A stretch of DNA of 64,000 nt from Candidatus Peregrinibacteria bacterium Greene0416_19 (GTDB taxonomy: Bacteria > Patescibacteriota > Gracilibacteria > Peribacterales > Peribacteraceae). The position numbers and the translations under genes were made by a program. The stretch's first letter is position 1. Each line of letters starts with the position of its first letter. Below the pieces are notes generated by a model that searched no databases, was not told where the DNA came from, and was given only the letters and a program-made list of their open reading frames with translations. Below, in pieces: positions 45,573-55,101 of the stretch. Where the stretch lies: NCBI GenBank assembly GCA_007375735.1, contig VMEW01000009.1, positions 1 through 64,000 of the forward strand, read 5' to 3'.

Positions 45573-47135
45573 ATGGCGCGATCAGTACTGGCATACGTCT
45601 TCCTCGGCTCCTTCGCGGTCACCGCTTTTGTCCTTCAGTGGTGGCAGCGATCGTCGTATCCGGCCTGGCTATGGACTCTCCTCGGTTTCCTCGGACTCGT
45701 CGGACTCCTCGGTATCCTCATCAATAGAAGGAAAGTAGGTTCCATCCTGGTCGCTTCCACACTCGGTCCTGCCCTCGCTCTCCTCACCGTCAGCCGCGCA
45801 TGCCGGGAACTCCCGGCGAACGCCATCCGACACCTGGCCGACGGTCATACGTGGATGATCGAGGGCACCGTCACCGGAGAGCCGGACCGGCGGCCGGCGT
45901 TCACGCAGTACGTCGTCGAGACGCACGAGGCATTGAACGGAAGCGGGCAGTCGTTGCCCGTGACCGGCGAGATTCTCGTGCGCGATAGCAAGGGATGGCC
46001 GCGCTTCCAGTATGGCGATGACCTGCGGATCACCGGAACCTTGCGCGCCCCCGACCCGATCCTCGACCGGCCGCAGTTTCACTTCCTCCGACGGAACCAC
46101 CTGCAGGCCACACTCACAAAAACGTCCATCGAGAGAACCGGCTCCGGCCGCGGCCTCGCTCTGTTCGGCACGATGTACGGCATCAAAGACGCGTTCGAGG
46201 ACCGCATCAACCGGCTGCTGCCAGAACCGCACGCGTCCCTGCTGGCCGGCCTCCTCACCGGCTCCCGACGCGGTATCCCCCGGGAGCTGAATGATGCGTT
46301 CGCGGCCACCGGCCTTACGCACATCATCGCCATCTCGGGCTACAACATCACCCTCGTGCTCTCGGTGATCGGGAGCCTCCTCTTCTGGCTGCCGCTCAAG
46401 TGGCGGTTCCCGCCGCTCCTCGTCGCGACCATGTTGTTCACACTCTTCGTGGGCGCCTCCGCCTCGGTGGTGCGCGCGGCGGTGATGGGTATCCTGGGCC
46501 TGCTGGCGCTCCAGACCGGCCGCCTGCAGACGATGCGGCTCTCCCTCCTGTGGGCGCTCTTCCTCATGACCATCTGGAACCCGCTGCTGTTATGGTGGGA
46601 TGCAGGATTCCAGCTTTCCTTCCTCGCTGTTGCAGGACTCATCGAAATCTCACCGCTCTTCATGCGGGTGGTGAGTGCCTTGCCAGACACTCTCGGCATG
46701 CGCGAGAACGTCCGGTCGACCCTCGCGGTCGAAGTGACCACCCTCCCCTGGATCGTGCACCTGTTCGGCCGCATGTCGCTGGTCGCCCCCGTCGCGAACC
46801 TGCTCGTCGCCCCCGTGCTGCCGGCGGCGATGCTGACGGGCTTCCTGGCGGTCTGCGCCAGCGCCGTCTCCGGGCCGCTCGGCATCGTCATCGCCGCGTT
46901 CGCGTGGGTGTTTCTGGAGTGGATCATCCGGGTTGCCACCACACTGAGCGGCATTCCGTATGCATCGGTGATTGTGCAGACGGGTGTAACGGTGGTGGCC
47001 GGTTACTATCTGTTGCTTTGCATCGTTATGGTCACCATTCATAGACAAGCACCCGCCGATGCCCGCCCCACCCCCCCGGTATCTCCTCGGTCTGCACCGG
47101 CCGGTGCCGGCGGAAGCGGAAGTCGTGGGAGATGA
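45573..47135 (+). CDS. comEC: ComEC/Rec2-family competence protein
   Basis: LLAGLLTGSRRGIPRELNDAFAATGLTHIIAISGYNITLVLSVI; many TM. Confidence 0.93.
   Translation: MARSVLAYVFLGSFAVTAFVLQWWQRSSYPAWLWTLLGFLGLVGLLGILINRRKVGSILVASTLGPALALLTVSRACRELPANAIRHLADGHTWMIEGTVTGEPDRRPAFTQYVVETHEALNGSGQSLPVTGEILVRDSKGWPRFQYGDDLRITGTLRAPDPILDRPQFHFLRRNHLQATLTKTSIERTGSGRGLALFGTMYGIKDAFEDRINRLLPEPHASLLAGLLTGSRRGIPRELNDAFAATGLTHIIAISGYNITLVLSVIGSLLFWLPLKWRFPPLLVATMLFTLFVGASASVVRAAVMGILGLLALQTGRLQTMRLSLLWALFLMTIWNPLLLWWDAGFQLSFLAVAGLIEISPLFMRVVSALPDTLGMRENVRSTLAVEVTTLPWIVHLFGRMSLVAPVANLLVAPVLPAAMLTGFLAVCASAVSGPLGIVIAAFAWVFLEWIIRVATTLSGIPYASVIVQTGVTVVAGYYLLLCIVMVTIHRQAPADARPTPPVSPRSAPAGAGGSGSRGR
45679..45723. 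repeat. Period-9 TCCTCGGNN array inside comEC
   Basis: tcctcggtt|tcctcggac|tcgtcggac|tcctcggta|tcctcatca. Confidence 0.85.
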
Positions 47136-47520
47136 CCCTGGTCCCCGGACGGAGCTCGCGGTCCAGCTTGTCCTCCAGTTTGGTGAGCAGCGGCGGCGTG
47201 AGGTAGACGAAAATGGCGTCCGCACCGGTCAGATCCTCCACGAACGCATTGGTCATCTTCCAGCGGATCCGCACGTGGGAGAGGAGGATAGTGAACCAGC
47301 CGAGCAGCCAGATGGTCGGCACCAGCTCGCAGCCGGTCGCATCGATGCCCGGGTACATCCGCTTGGCCTCGATGAGGATCCGCCCGTCCCCCGCCCCCAG
47401 ATCGTACACCCGCTCATGGCCCTTGAGTCCGGCCGCCTTCACCATCCGCCGGGCGACCGCCCGCGGCGTGGGCACGTAGGGTACGCGCAGCCATAAGTGC
47501 AGAATGGCCGTCACGACCAC
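47032..47520 (-). CDS. SAM-dependent methyltransferase with N-terminal TM
   Basis: GLKGHERVYDLGAGDGRILIEAKRM...ATGCELV; overlaps the comEC 3' end by 104 bp antiparallel. Confidence 0.85.
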   Translation of the reverse strand: MVVTAILHLWLRVPYVPTPRAVARRMVKAAGLKGHERVYDLGAGDGRILIEAKRMYPGIDATGCELVPTIWLLGWFTILLSHVRIRWKMTNAFVEDLTGADAIFVYLTPPLLTKLEDKLDRELRPGTRVISHDFRFRRHRPVQTEEIPGGWGGHRRVLVYEW

Positions 47521-47601
47521 GGCGAAGATGACGAGGATGATGAAGCCGATGAGGAGGTCCGTGAAAAGGATGGTGGGAGAATATCACGATCCAAGACGAA
47601 G

Positions 47602-47704
47602 CTCCCCTCTCCCAGGCCGCAGACCCGAAGGGTCCAGGCCGAGGGGGACGTAAAGTCCCGTGGGGACCACGTCCCTTTACGGGAGGGGCCGGGGGCGGGG
47701 GCAT
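47602..47704. repeat. Partial large palindromic element, copy D, with nested mini-palindrome 47647-47684
   Basis: cccctctcccaggccgcagacccgaagggtccaggccgaggggg-[acgtaaagtcccgtggggaccacgtccctttacggg]-aggggccgggggcgggggcat. Confidence 0.85.
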
Positions 47705-47708
47705 CACA

Positions 47709-48194
47709 CTACCGACTGGCCGATATCACTCCCGATCCCGTCTGTTCGGCATGGGGTGCTGTCACCGTCACACGGCCCTGCGGCGTCCGCATGATCCAGT
47801 ACCAGGTGCCGGTGCTGGTGGCGGGGGCGTTCGGATCCACGGGAATCGACCCGATGTAGCCGTGCAGATCCACGAACGGCGACAGGTCGACCATCGTGTC
47901 GGGACAGAAGTCCCCCGTCTTCTCGTACCGGCAGATTTCCTGTGCGGCATCGAGCGGCAGGTAGTTCGGGAGTTTTTCGAACTCATCGAAGTAGTGATAG
48001 GTGGCGTCCAGAATGGACTTGATGTCACTCCGACGCTGGGCGTCATGCGCCACGCCGAAGTTCTTCTGGGGATTGACGGCGAAGAGCACGACCGTCATGA
48101 GCATCGACATGATGCCGATGAAGATGAGGACCTCCAACAGGGTAAAACCTCTCCGGTGGTCTGGAGCTCGAACCTGCATGCGCTGCACAAGCAT
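47709..48194 (-). CDS. prepilin-like protein (type II secretion/type IV pilus)
   Basis: RRGFTLLEVLIFIGIMSMLMTVVLFAVNP prepilin motif. Confidence 0.9.
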   Translation of the reverse strand: MLVQRMQVRAPDHRRGFTLLEVLIFIGIMSMLMTVVLFAVNPQKNFGVAHDAQRRSDIKSILDATYHYFDEFEKLPNYLPLDAAQEICRYEKTGDFCPDTMVDLSPFVDLHGYIGSIPVDPNAPATSTGTWYWIMRTPQGRVTVTAPHAEQTGSGVISASR

Positions 48195-48263
48195 ACGACC
48201 ATGCAGGGCGAAGATGTCTCGACCGGAATGCAGAGACGTGGTGATGTTGCATCCTCGAAAGAA

Positions 48264-48289
48264 GAGGATCCCCTGCGCAGGGGATCCTC
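48264..48289 (-). terminator. Perfect hairpin between convergent/codirectional genes
   Basis: gaggatcccctgcgcaggggatcctc. Confidence 0.6.
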
Positions 48290-48299
48290 CGGACCTTCC

Positions 48300-48557
48300 T
48301 CACTGCACTGCCGGCACCTGCGTCTTGCGGGGCGACGGACAGAGAGGCGGCGTGACGGATCTGGCGATCATCGTCTGATCGGCCGGTGGAATAACTTCCT
48401 CCAGTCGGTACTCGACGCGTGCCTTGGGCGCACCGCAGATGTCATTCTGAGGCATCGTCGTTTCGACGTAGACGACGATGCACGACTTCATCGCGCGGCC
48501 GCAGCCGCAGGTCGCGACGATCACCGTCAGACACACCGCCCGCAGAATTCCCCCCAT
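48300..48557 (-). CDS. small putative lipoprotein
   Basis: MGGILRAVCLTVIVATCGCGRAMKSCIVV. Confidence 0.55.
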   Translation of the reverse strand: MGGILRAVCLTVIVATCGCGRAMKSCIVVYVETTMPQNDICGAPKARVEYRLEEVIPPADQTMIARSVTPPLCPSPRKTQVPAVQ

Positions 48558-48724
48558 GACCTCTCCCTTCCGTGGACGAAAGATCCGATTGACAAACCCA
48601 TCCATGGGTTTGGCCAATGTATATTATATAACATTTTATTTAATATGTAAAATCCCAGGCCTCGGACGTGATGTGGGACCGTCAGATTTCTTCCCGAGTG
48701 ATGCTGGTTGCTATATTGGATACG

Positions 48725-49360
48725 ATGAAGCGTGCATTCCTCCTCATCGGCATTGTCATCGTCGGCGCGGTTGCCTGGTACCTGGGTTCCCCTCTCTTTA
48801 TCGATCGCACGGTGGACGAAGCATTGCCGGGAGGAACTATGAGCGCGGAAGATCGGGTGATGATCCGGAAGATGGAACGCCTGACCGCTGCAGACGTGGC
48901 CGCGATGCCCCAGGGGGAGCGGATGGAAATGAAGGGGAAGATGGAAGCCGCCGGCGCCCGGATGCCGGATGTGATGGTGAAGGATCCCATGCCATCGGAT
49001 GCGGCAACCAAGGAAAAGACAGCTGACCCGACGGTGCTTGCGGAGGGCCGCTTTCGCGATGCCGATTCCTTCCACAAGGGATCCGGGCGCGCCGCGGTCT
49101 ACATGCTCCCGGATGGGACGCGTGTGTTGCGGTTCGAGGACTTCGCGGTGACCAACGGTCCCGCCCTGCGCGTGTACCTGGTGAAGGACACGGACGGAGA
49201 TGTGGCGAGCGGGTACGTGGATCTTGGAAAGCTTAAGGGGAACAAAGGCAATCAGAACTATGTGCTCCCGGCTGACTTCGAACCCAGCCAATACGGCAGC
49301 ATTGTCATCTGGTGCGAGCCCTTCAGCGTCACCTTCAGCGTGGCAAAACTCGCCGCATGA
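48725..49360 (+). CDS. DM13-domain membrane-anchored protein
   Basis: GRFRDADSFHKGSGRAAVYMLPDGTRVLRFEDFAVTNGPALRVYLVKD. Confidence 0.85.
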   Translation: MKRAFLLIGIVIVGAVAWYLGSPLFIDRTVDEALPGGTMSAEDRVMIRKMERLTAADVAAMPQGERMEMKGKMEAAGARMPDVMVKDPMPSDAATKEKTADPTVLAEGRFRDADSFHKGSGRAAVYMLPDGTRVLRFEDFAVTNGPALRVYLVKDTDGDVASGYVDLGKLKGNKGNQNYVLPADFEPSQYGSIVIWCEPFSVTFSVAKLAA

Positions 49361-49386
49361 GAGCGAACCACATCTCGGACAAGCGA

Positions 49387-50535
49387 TTAAGGTCCCCTGC
49401 TCTTCGCGATCTCCTCGGATTTCCTGGAGACATGATCGATGTCGGTCAGGAGCGTCTTCACCTCCCGCTGCTCCATTCCCTGAGTCGCCTTCCACACGGC
49501 ACGCACCTCCAGACGCTGGCTTTCGCCCATGTGCTTCTCCAGTCCGCTGCGCTCCTTCTGGGGGCTGGAGGCGACGCGGATCGTCTGCCCGATTTCGGAG
49601 AGGAAGAGGCGGTCGCCCGGGCTCCGTGACGCCACCTGTGCGAGCCTTTTGGGATTGCGGAGGAGCTGCCCGAGGAGCTCCAGCCCCTGCTGAGCACCGG
49701 GACCCTTGCCACTGCGCAGGAGTTCCCGTACGCGCCCGATGGTCAGCTCCTTCCCCGCCGCCGCGGGCGTGTGCCCGGCCGCCGCAGCCCGCTTGCTCTC
49801 CTGCAATCGTTCGTTCATTTCCCGTACCACCACCAGCGCCCACGCCTGGAGGGGCCCCTTCCGCTGCGCGAGTTCCTGGCAGAAGCGGAGGAGGCACCGT
49901 TGGTGAGCCGCCTGGATCGGATCCCGTGCGCTCTCCCGGGCGATGGCAGTGAAGAGTGTCAGGCAGATCGGTTCGCCGGGGAGGCCCGCGAGTTGGGTGA
50001 GTTGTGCCGGCACTTTTTTCTGATCATTCCACCGGTTGATCTTCTTCAGCACCATCATCGCGAGCGCCTGCGCCCACGGCTCGGCATAGGCGCGTTCGAT
50101 GATGGCCGCACGGAGAGCCAGTTCCGGGCCGGGAGCAGTCCGATTCTTCTGTTCCTTCTGCGCCGCGACCGCTTGCATCGGTCCGGTGTCCTGCATCGCC
50201 GCTTCTTCTCTCAGCGTGTCTTCCGGCATCGCAGGCTTGAGCGCCGGGAACCCCACCGGACCGCCGTCGTGCTCCGCACCGGTGCACAGGACGCAGCCGC
50301 CTTCGATGCGCACCGTCAGCGTACGGACCGCGACCGGCAGCGGCAGGCCGGTGTTCGTGGGAAAAACCAGGGAGGTCAGTCGCCCCAACTGGAGCCGAAT
50401 CGTCCCCTGGATGTGACCGAATCGCTTGATGATGCGCTCGCTCAACGCAGGATCGTCGATCACCAGGTTGCAGCCCGACTGCACCAGACGGATGGACTCT
50501 GTCGCGGCTTTCCCTGGAGCGCGATCCATGCGCAT
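49387..50535 (-). CDS. hypothetical protein
   Basis: 382-aa ORF, favoured over the antisense ORF 49771..50763 by residue composition. Confidence 0.6.
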   Translation of the reverse strand: MRMDRAPGKAATESIRLVQSGCNLVIDDPALSERIIKRFGHIQGTIRLQLGRLTSLVFPTNTGLPLPVAVRTLTVRIEGGCVLCTGAEHDGGPVGFPALKPAMPEDTLREEAAMQDTGPMQAVAAQKEQKNRTAPGPELALRAAIIERAYAEPWAQALAMMVLKKINRWNDQKKVPAQLTQLAGLPGEPICLTLFTAIARESARDPIQAAHQRCLLRFCQELAQRKGPLQAWALVVVREMNERLQESKRAAAAGHTPAAAGKELTIGRVRELLRSGKGPGAQQGLELLGQLLRNPKRLAQVASRSPGDRLFLSEIGQTIRVASSPQKERSGLEKHMGESQRLEVRAVWKATQGMEQREVKTLLTDIDHVSRKSEEIAKSRGP

Positions 50536-50753
50536 AGTGAGGCATGGTACGCCTCAGCCGGTCGGGTGGGCAGGCATTCCTTTTCCAAAAGGGCATCAAT
50601 CCTCCCCTCACCGTGTGCGCTACGCCCCGCAGAGCCGGATCGGGGATATGGGAAGTGGCTGCGATGGGAGCTTTCCTGTATCGCCCAGAAAAAATTGACT
50701 CTCCATTTTTTTGTGATTAAATGTTATTATCAGGTTTCATTGACCCCCCCACC

Positions 50754-52196
50754 ATGGCACTGAGAACGCCGGAGCCGATTCAGAGAATCTTTCGGGATCA
50801 CCCGTACACACCGCTGGAGCAAATCCCCGAGGAGTCTCTCGCGGCCGCGGGAGTGGTGCGGCTCTACGATGAGGCCCGTGGCCAGTACCGGATGGTCCTG
50901 CAGCAAGATTTTCAGGGGAGGGAACGGCAGTGCTGGTCGCTGCTGGCCCGGTACAGCGGGTACATCTTCGCGCACGATCTCGACCGGATGTGGCGACACA
51001 TCTACCGTCAGGAAATGGTAGAGGACGATGTCCTCGCGCGCGTCGCGGGGCGGGCGCAGAAATTCATCGAGAGAGGCATCCCCCCCATCTTCGACCCCGC
51101 CTTCTACGGGCGATCGTCCTTCACACACATGCAGCCCGGCACGGAGGAGCGGATCCTGGTGCAGAAGAAAGAGAACCTGTTCCCGCTCACCGACTTCGTG
51201 ATCCAGTTCGCCACGGGGGCTTACGAGAGGCGCCGCATTGCGATGGCCGTGCAGCTGCGGGACGCGACACACCAGAACCGGCCCGCGCTCTCCATCCTCC
51301 CCGCGACACTCACGGACGTAGAGGACTTCCGGCGCGTGGCGTTCACGGAGGACCGGAAAGTCAGCACGCTGCTTGTGCGGGAGACGATCGCCTACATGCA
51401 CCAGTATTTCCGCCCCGACCGGGAAACCACGGAACAGAGGGAATGGAACCGCAGCACCCAGACGAACCAGGTCCAGTGCGTCATGCTCTTCCTGGAAGAC
51501 GCTCTCCGCGACCTGCCGCGCGATCCTCCGCAGCACGAGGCGTGGAACGGCGACGTGAGCGTCGTCGACGGGCGCCGCTGGTACCTTCGGTTCGCGCCAT
51601 CGGAGCGCTCGGCGATCGCGGGCGCGTACTTCCGCTCACTCGCCCGGCGGCCGACCGGCAAGGATAAGGATCGGGGAACCTTCCTCCGCATGCGCGCGCT
51701 GTTCCCCGAGCTCGCGGAGCAGTGGGAGACGGCACAAGAGAAAGAGAAGCGGCTGTCCCTCCTGGAGAACTGCCGCAGGGCGCTCTCATCGGGCGATTTC
51801 TCCGCTCTGCCTGCGACCGCGTTCGCCGAGCAGCCGTACCGGGATGTGGTTCTCCCCCGCGCGCAGGATCTGTTCCGGTCCGCATGCCAGCGCCTGGCGA
51901 CGCAGAACCCAGATGCGCTCTTCAGCAACGTGAATTTTCTGAAAGAGCATCTTCCGGTCCCCTACTTCGTGGCGACTATCCCGGGGTTCCGCCGGATCCT
52001 GGACGAGGAGCGGCTGGCCGCCCTCCACGCGCTGGACGACGACCTTTTCCGGCAGCTCTTTCCGCAGGCAAGCGGGCGGTACGCGGCGATCGCGCATTCC
52101 AAGAGCCGCGACCTCGGGCCGGCGGCGGAGACGTTTCGCGACTCACTCGAGCAACGCTTCCGGGCCGTGTACGGCGTCGATTTAGATGCCTCCTGA
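50754..52196 (+). CDS. hypothetical protein
   Basis: MALRTPEPIQRIFRDHPYTPLEQIPEESLAAAGVVRLYDEARGQYRMV...; long, well-composed ORF. Confidence 0.7.
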   Translation: MALRTPEPIQRIFRDHPYTPLEQIPEESLAAAGVVRLYDEARGQYRMVLQQDFQGRERQCWSLLARYSGYIFAHDLDRMWRHIYRQEMVEDDVLARVAGRAQKFIERGIPPIFDPAFYGRSSFTHMQPGTEERILVQKKENLFPLTDFVIQFATGAYERRRIAMAVQLRDATHQNRPALSILPATLTDVEDFRRVAFTEDRKVSTLLVRETIAYMHQYFRPDRETTEQREWNRSTQTNQVQCVMLFLEDALRDLPRDPPQHEAWNGDVSVVDGRRWYLRFAPSERSAIAGAYFRSLARRPTGKDKDRGTFLRMRALFPELAEQWETAQEKEKRLSLLENCRRALSSGDFSALPATAFAEQPYRDVVLPRAQDLFRSACQRLATQNPDALFSNVNFLKEHLPVPYFVATIPGFRRILDEERLAALHALDDDLFRQLFPQASGRYAAIAHSKSRDLGPAAETFRDSLEQRFRAVYGVDLDAS

Positions 52197-52205
52197 CAGA
52201 GCACT

Positions 52206-53396
52206 CTAAGCATGCTCGACCCGAAGGTCGGATCCGGCCTTGCCGTGGCGAAACGCTTGCCGGTAGAAGAAGATACCGAGCAAGAGGACGAACTCGCTGA
52301 TGATGAGTGTCTGCACAATCCCCACCCGGTCGGCGAGCACCCCGAGGAGGATCGCGCAGGCCCCGAACACGAGGCTGCCCCCGAGCTGGTTGAGCGACCC
52401 CATCGTCGCGCGCTGACGGTCGGTGAACTCGCGCTGGAGGAGCGTGCCCTCGGCCGTCTTCTTGATCCCGAAGAAACCCGAGAGCACGGAGAGGATCAGT
52501 GGTGATGCGACGGTCGGAACGGCGTAGATGACGATCGCGACCGACTCGCAGAACGCGCGGCCGGCGATGAGCGTCCTGAGCGGCTCGAAGCGCTTGAGCA
52601 CCCGTCCCGCGAACCAGAAACTGAGGCACGCGAAGATGTGCGAGAGCGTGCGTGCGATACCCACCGCCCACGCGGGCCAGAGCGACCCCAGGAAGACGGG
52701 GAGGAAGTCCCACTGCGCCTGGCCGAGGCCCCAGTCGAGCATCGAGGCCATGCTGAGGTTCCGCAGTCGCGCGTTCTTGCGGAAGTGCCGGAGCGCCTCG
52801 CCGACGTGCGCGAAGACGTTCGTCGATTCCCCGCTGGCATGCACCCGCGGCTCCGTCATGAAGAACGTGAGGATGGTGCCGAGGACCGGCGGGACGATAC
52901 CGGCGAGCATGGTGGCACGAAGCGAGTGGAGCGCGAGCAGTCCGCCGAACAGCGCCGACACGCCGAGCCCCACCTGGAAGAGCGCACTCGTGCGGCCGAG
53001 GAAGTGCGCGTACTCGTCCCCCCTCCCCTCCTCCGCGAGCGTGTCGTGGAGGAAGGCGACGTTGTTGCCGCTCGCGAAGGCGGCGCCCAGGCCCATGACA
53101 ACCGACCCCGCCGCGAGCGATGCAGTGGAGGTGCCCATCGACCAGAGCATCATGCCGAGCGCCGTGCTGATCGCCCCGAGCGCCATCGTCCGCACCCGCC
53201 CGACCATGTCGGAGAGGATGCCCGTGGGCACCTCGAAGGCCGACCACGCGACCATGGAGAGCGCGATCACCCCTCCCCCCGCCGCATACGACCCCGTCAC
53301 CTGCGCCAGGTAGAGGACGATGAAGGGTGCATACGGCCGGAAGTCCTCGAAGAAGTTGAAGGCGGAGAGGAGCCGGACGTTGCGGGAAACTGGCAC
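52206..53396 (-). CDS. MFS transporter
   Basis: FVLYLAQVTGSYAAGGGVIALSMVAWSAFEVPTGILSDMVGRVRTMALGAI; about 12 TM; GTG start. Confidence 0.88.
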   Translation of the reverse strand: MPVSRNVRLLSAFNFFEDFRPYAPFIVLYLAQVTGSYAAGGGVIALSMVAWSAFEVPTGILSDMVGRVRTMALGAISTALGMMLWSMGTSTASLAAGSVVMGLGAAFASGNNVAFLHDTLAEEGRGDEYAHFLGRTSALFQVGLGVSALFGGLLALHSLRATMLAGIVPPVLGTILTFFMTEPRVHASGESTNVFAHVGEALRHFRKNARLRNLSMASMLDWGLGQAQWDFLPVFLGSLWPAWAVGIARTLSHIFACLSFWFAGRVLKRFEPLRTLIAGRAFCESVAIVIYAVPTVASPLILSVLSGFFGIKKTAEGTLLQREFTDRQRATMGSLNQLGGSLVFGACAILLGVLADRVGIVQTLIISEFVLLLGIFFYRQAFRHGKAGSDLRVEHA

Positions 53397-53796
53397 GGGA
53401 GGGAGTATAGAACGAACGCAGAAGTGACATGCCTGTCTTTTCGACGCAGGCCCGGGAGCGGAGGACAGGCCCATCGATTGTAGTCCCTAGTTGCTGGCGG
53501 CAAGGGAAAGGGCATCGTGATGGAAGCGGGCCTCTTCAATGACATCGCCCTGCAGGTGCTCCATCGTGACGATATCCAGAACGACATGCGCCATCAGGAG
53601 ATCTTCTACGAAACCGTCCGGCGGAAGATGGACGAAGGGTTCCGCGGCCGGCACCTCTGACCGCCTGCGCGGCTGCGCGTACAGCATATTTGACAATAGG
53701 AACTGGGAGGCCTTCAATGATCCGGCTCTTTGGCATCGTCCGGCTGCGTGAGCCGGATCTCGGTGTACCCTTTACTCTTGTAAGGAGAACCCAGCC

Positions 53797-54366
53797 GTGA
53801 AGAAAGTCTTCACAACGGGCCAGGTTGCAAAGATTTGCAAGGTGGCTCCCTGCACGGTGTCGAAATGGTTCGATGCCGGGCGGCTCCGCGGATACTGCAT
53901 CCCAGGATCGCAAACACGACGGATCCCGCGGGAGTACCTCGTCGCCTTCATGAAGGAACACGGGTTGCCCCTCGGCGATCTGGAGGACGGTTTCAAAATT
54001 CTCGTGGTGGGAGCGGACAAGGCTCTCCTCAATCGGCTCGACGAGCTGCTGCCTGCGACGGAGAAGTTTGAGATCGAGATCGCCGCGAACAGCTTCGAGG
54101 CGGGGATGATGGCCGAGGGCTCCCAGTCTCTCGTCATCATCATCGACCTGGCTATGGGCAGGAGCGAGGCGGTAACGATCGCCAAGCACCTGCGCCGGAA
54201 CCCCATGTTCGAGCAGGCGCTCATCCTGGCGCTTGCGATCGAGGACGACGCGGAGCCCGATGCGCTCCGCACGTGCGGCTTCGATGAAGTCTTCAAGAAG
54301 CCATTCGACGCGGTCCTCCTGACCCAGCGAGTCCGCCGGCAGAAAGAGGCATGGGAGGCCGAGTGA
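53797..54366 (+). CDS. excisionase-type HTH fused to receiver-like domain
   Basis: FTTGQVAKICKVAPCTVSKWFDAGRLRGYCIPGSQTRRIPREYLVAFM; FKILVVGAD...SLVIIIDLAMG...VFKKPFD. Confidence 0.85.
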   Translation: MKKVFTTGQVAKICKVAPCTVSKWFDAGRLRGYCIPGSQTRRIPREYLVAFMKEHGLPLGDLEDGFKILVVGADKALLNRLDELLPATEKFEIEIAANSFEAGMMAEGSQSLVIIIDLAMGRSEAVTIAKHLRRNPMFEQALILALAIEDDAEPDALRTCGFDEVFKKPFDAVLLTQRVRRQKEAWEAE

Positions 54367-54402
54367 AAGAAAGCAGAGACGCGCATCTCCGGATGCGCAC
54401 GC

Positions 54403-54431
54403 GCACCCGATCCCCCAAAGGGATCGGGTGC
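54403..54431 (+). terminator. Terminator-like hairpin
   Basis: gcacccgatccc-ccaaa-gggatcgggtgc. Confidence 0.7.
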
Positions 54432-54454
54432 TTCGAAATGTGTACACTCCTGTC

Positions 54455-54802
54455 ATGCCCTACAACGCCATTCTCGCCGACCAGCTTCGTCCGTTCCTGC
54501 TCCCGCGGAAGGGAGTGACCGAAAAGAGCATGTTCGGCGGCATCGCGTTCCTCATCAACGGCAACATGTGTGTCGGCGTGTGGAAGGAATTCCTCATACT
54601 CCGGATGGACGTCGTTGATACGCCAACACTCCTCAAGAAACCCGGCATCCGCCCCATGGACATCACCGGCAAACCGATGAGGGGGTGGCTGATGGTGGAG
54701 CCAAAGGGGTACGGAAACGACGAGGAGCTGTTCCCGCTCGTGGAGCAGGCGTTCGGGTACGCGGCGGGGTTGCCCGCGAAATCCGGTTCAGGGTCAAAGT
54801 AG
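54455..54802 (+). CDS. TfoX N-terminal domain protein
   Basis: VTEKSMFGGIAFLINGNMCVGVWKEFLILRMD...KPMRGWLMVEP. Confidence 0.92.
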   Translation: MPYNAILADQLRPFLLPRKGVTEKSMFGGIAFLINGNMCVGVWKEFLILRMDVVDTPTLLKKPGIRPMDITGKPMRGWLMVEPKGYGNDEELFPLVEQAFGYAAGLPAKSGSGSK

Positions 54803-55026
54803 AGACCGGGGGCAACGCGACAGCAGCTGCGTCCGCTGCAGGAGTGCCGCAACACGAGCCGCAGGAAATATTTGCGGCTGTTTTGCGGGAGACACCATGC
54901 GCATTTGCGTTATACTTCACCCAGCTCTTTCACGCCATGCGGCCCCATCGCCTGCGATCCGTAGCTCCTCAGAGCGAAGGAGTTCGAAGGGAGAACGGGG
55001 CACCAGTCGTTGATCTTTTCTTCCAC

Positions 55027-55101
55027 GGCCCCATCGTCTAACGGTGAGGACACAGGATTTTCATTCCTGTAATCGGGGTTCGATTCCCCGTGGGGCTGCC
55101 A
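55027..55101 (+). tRNA. tRNA-Glu(TTC)
   Basis: ggcccca-tcgtctaacggtgagga-cagga ttttcat tcctg-taat-cgggg ttcgatt ccccg-tggggct-g-cca; encoded CCA. Confidence 0.95.

Noticed and set aside
49771-50763. 330-aa plus-strand ORF
   Set aside because: Antisense to the 382-aa minus ORF, with Arg/His-rich shadow composition
51976-53430. 484-aa minus-strand ORF overlapping the MFS gene
   Set aside because: Alternative frame of the MFS coding region, Arg/Ala/Gly-rich; the MFS frame has about 12 TM helices
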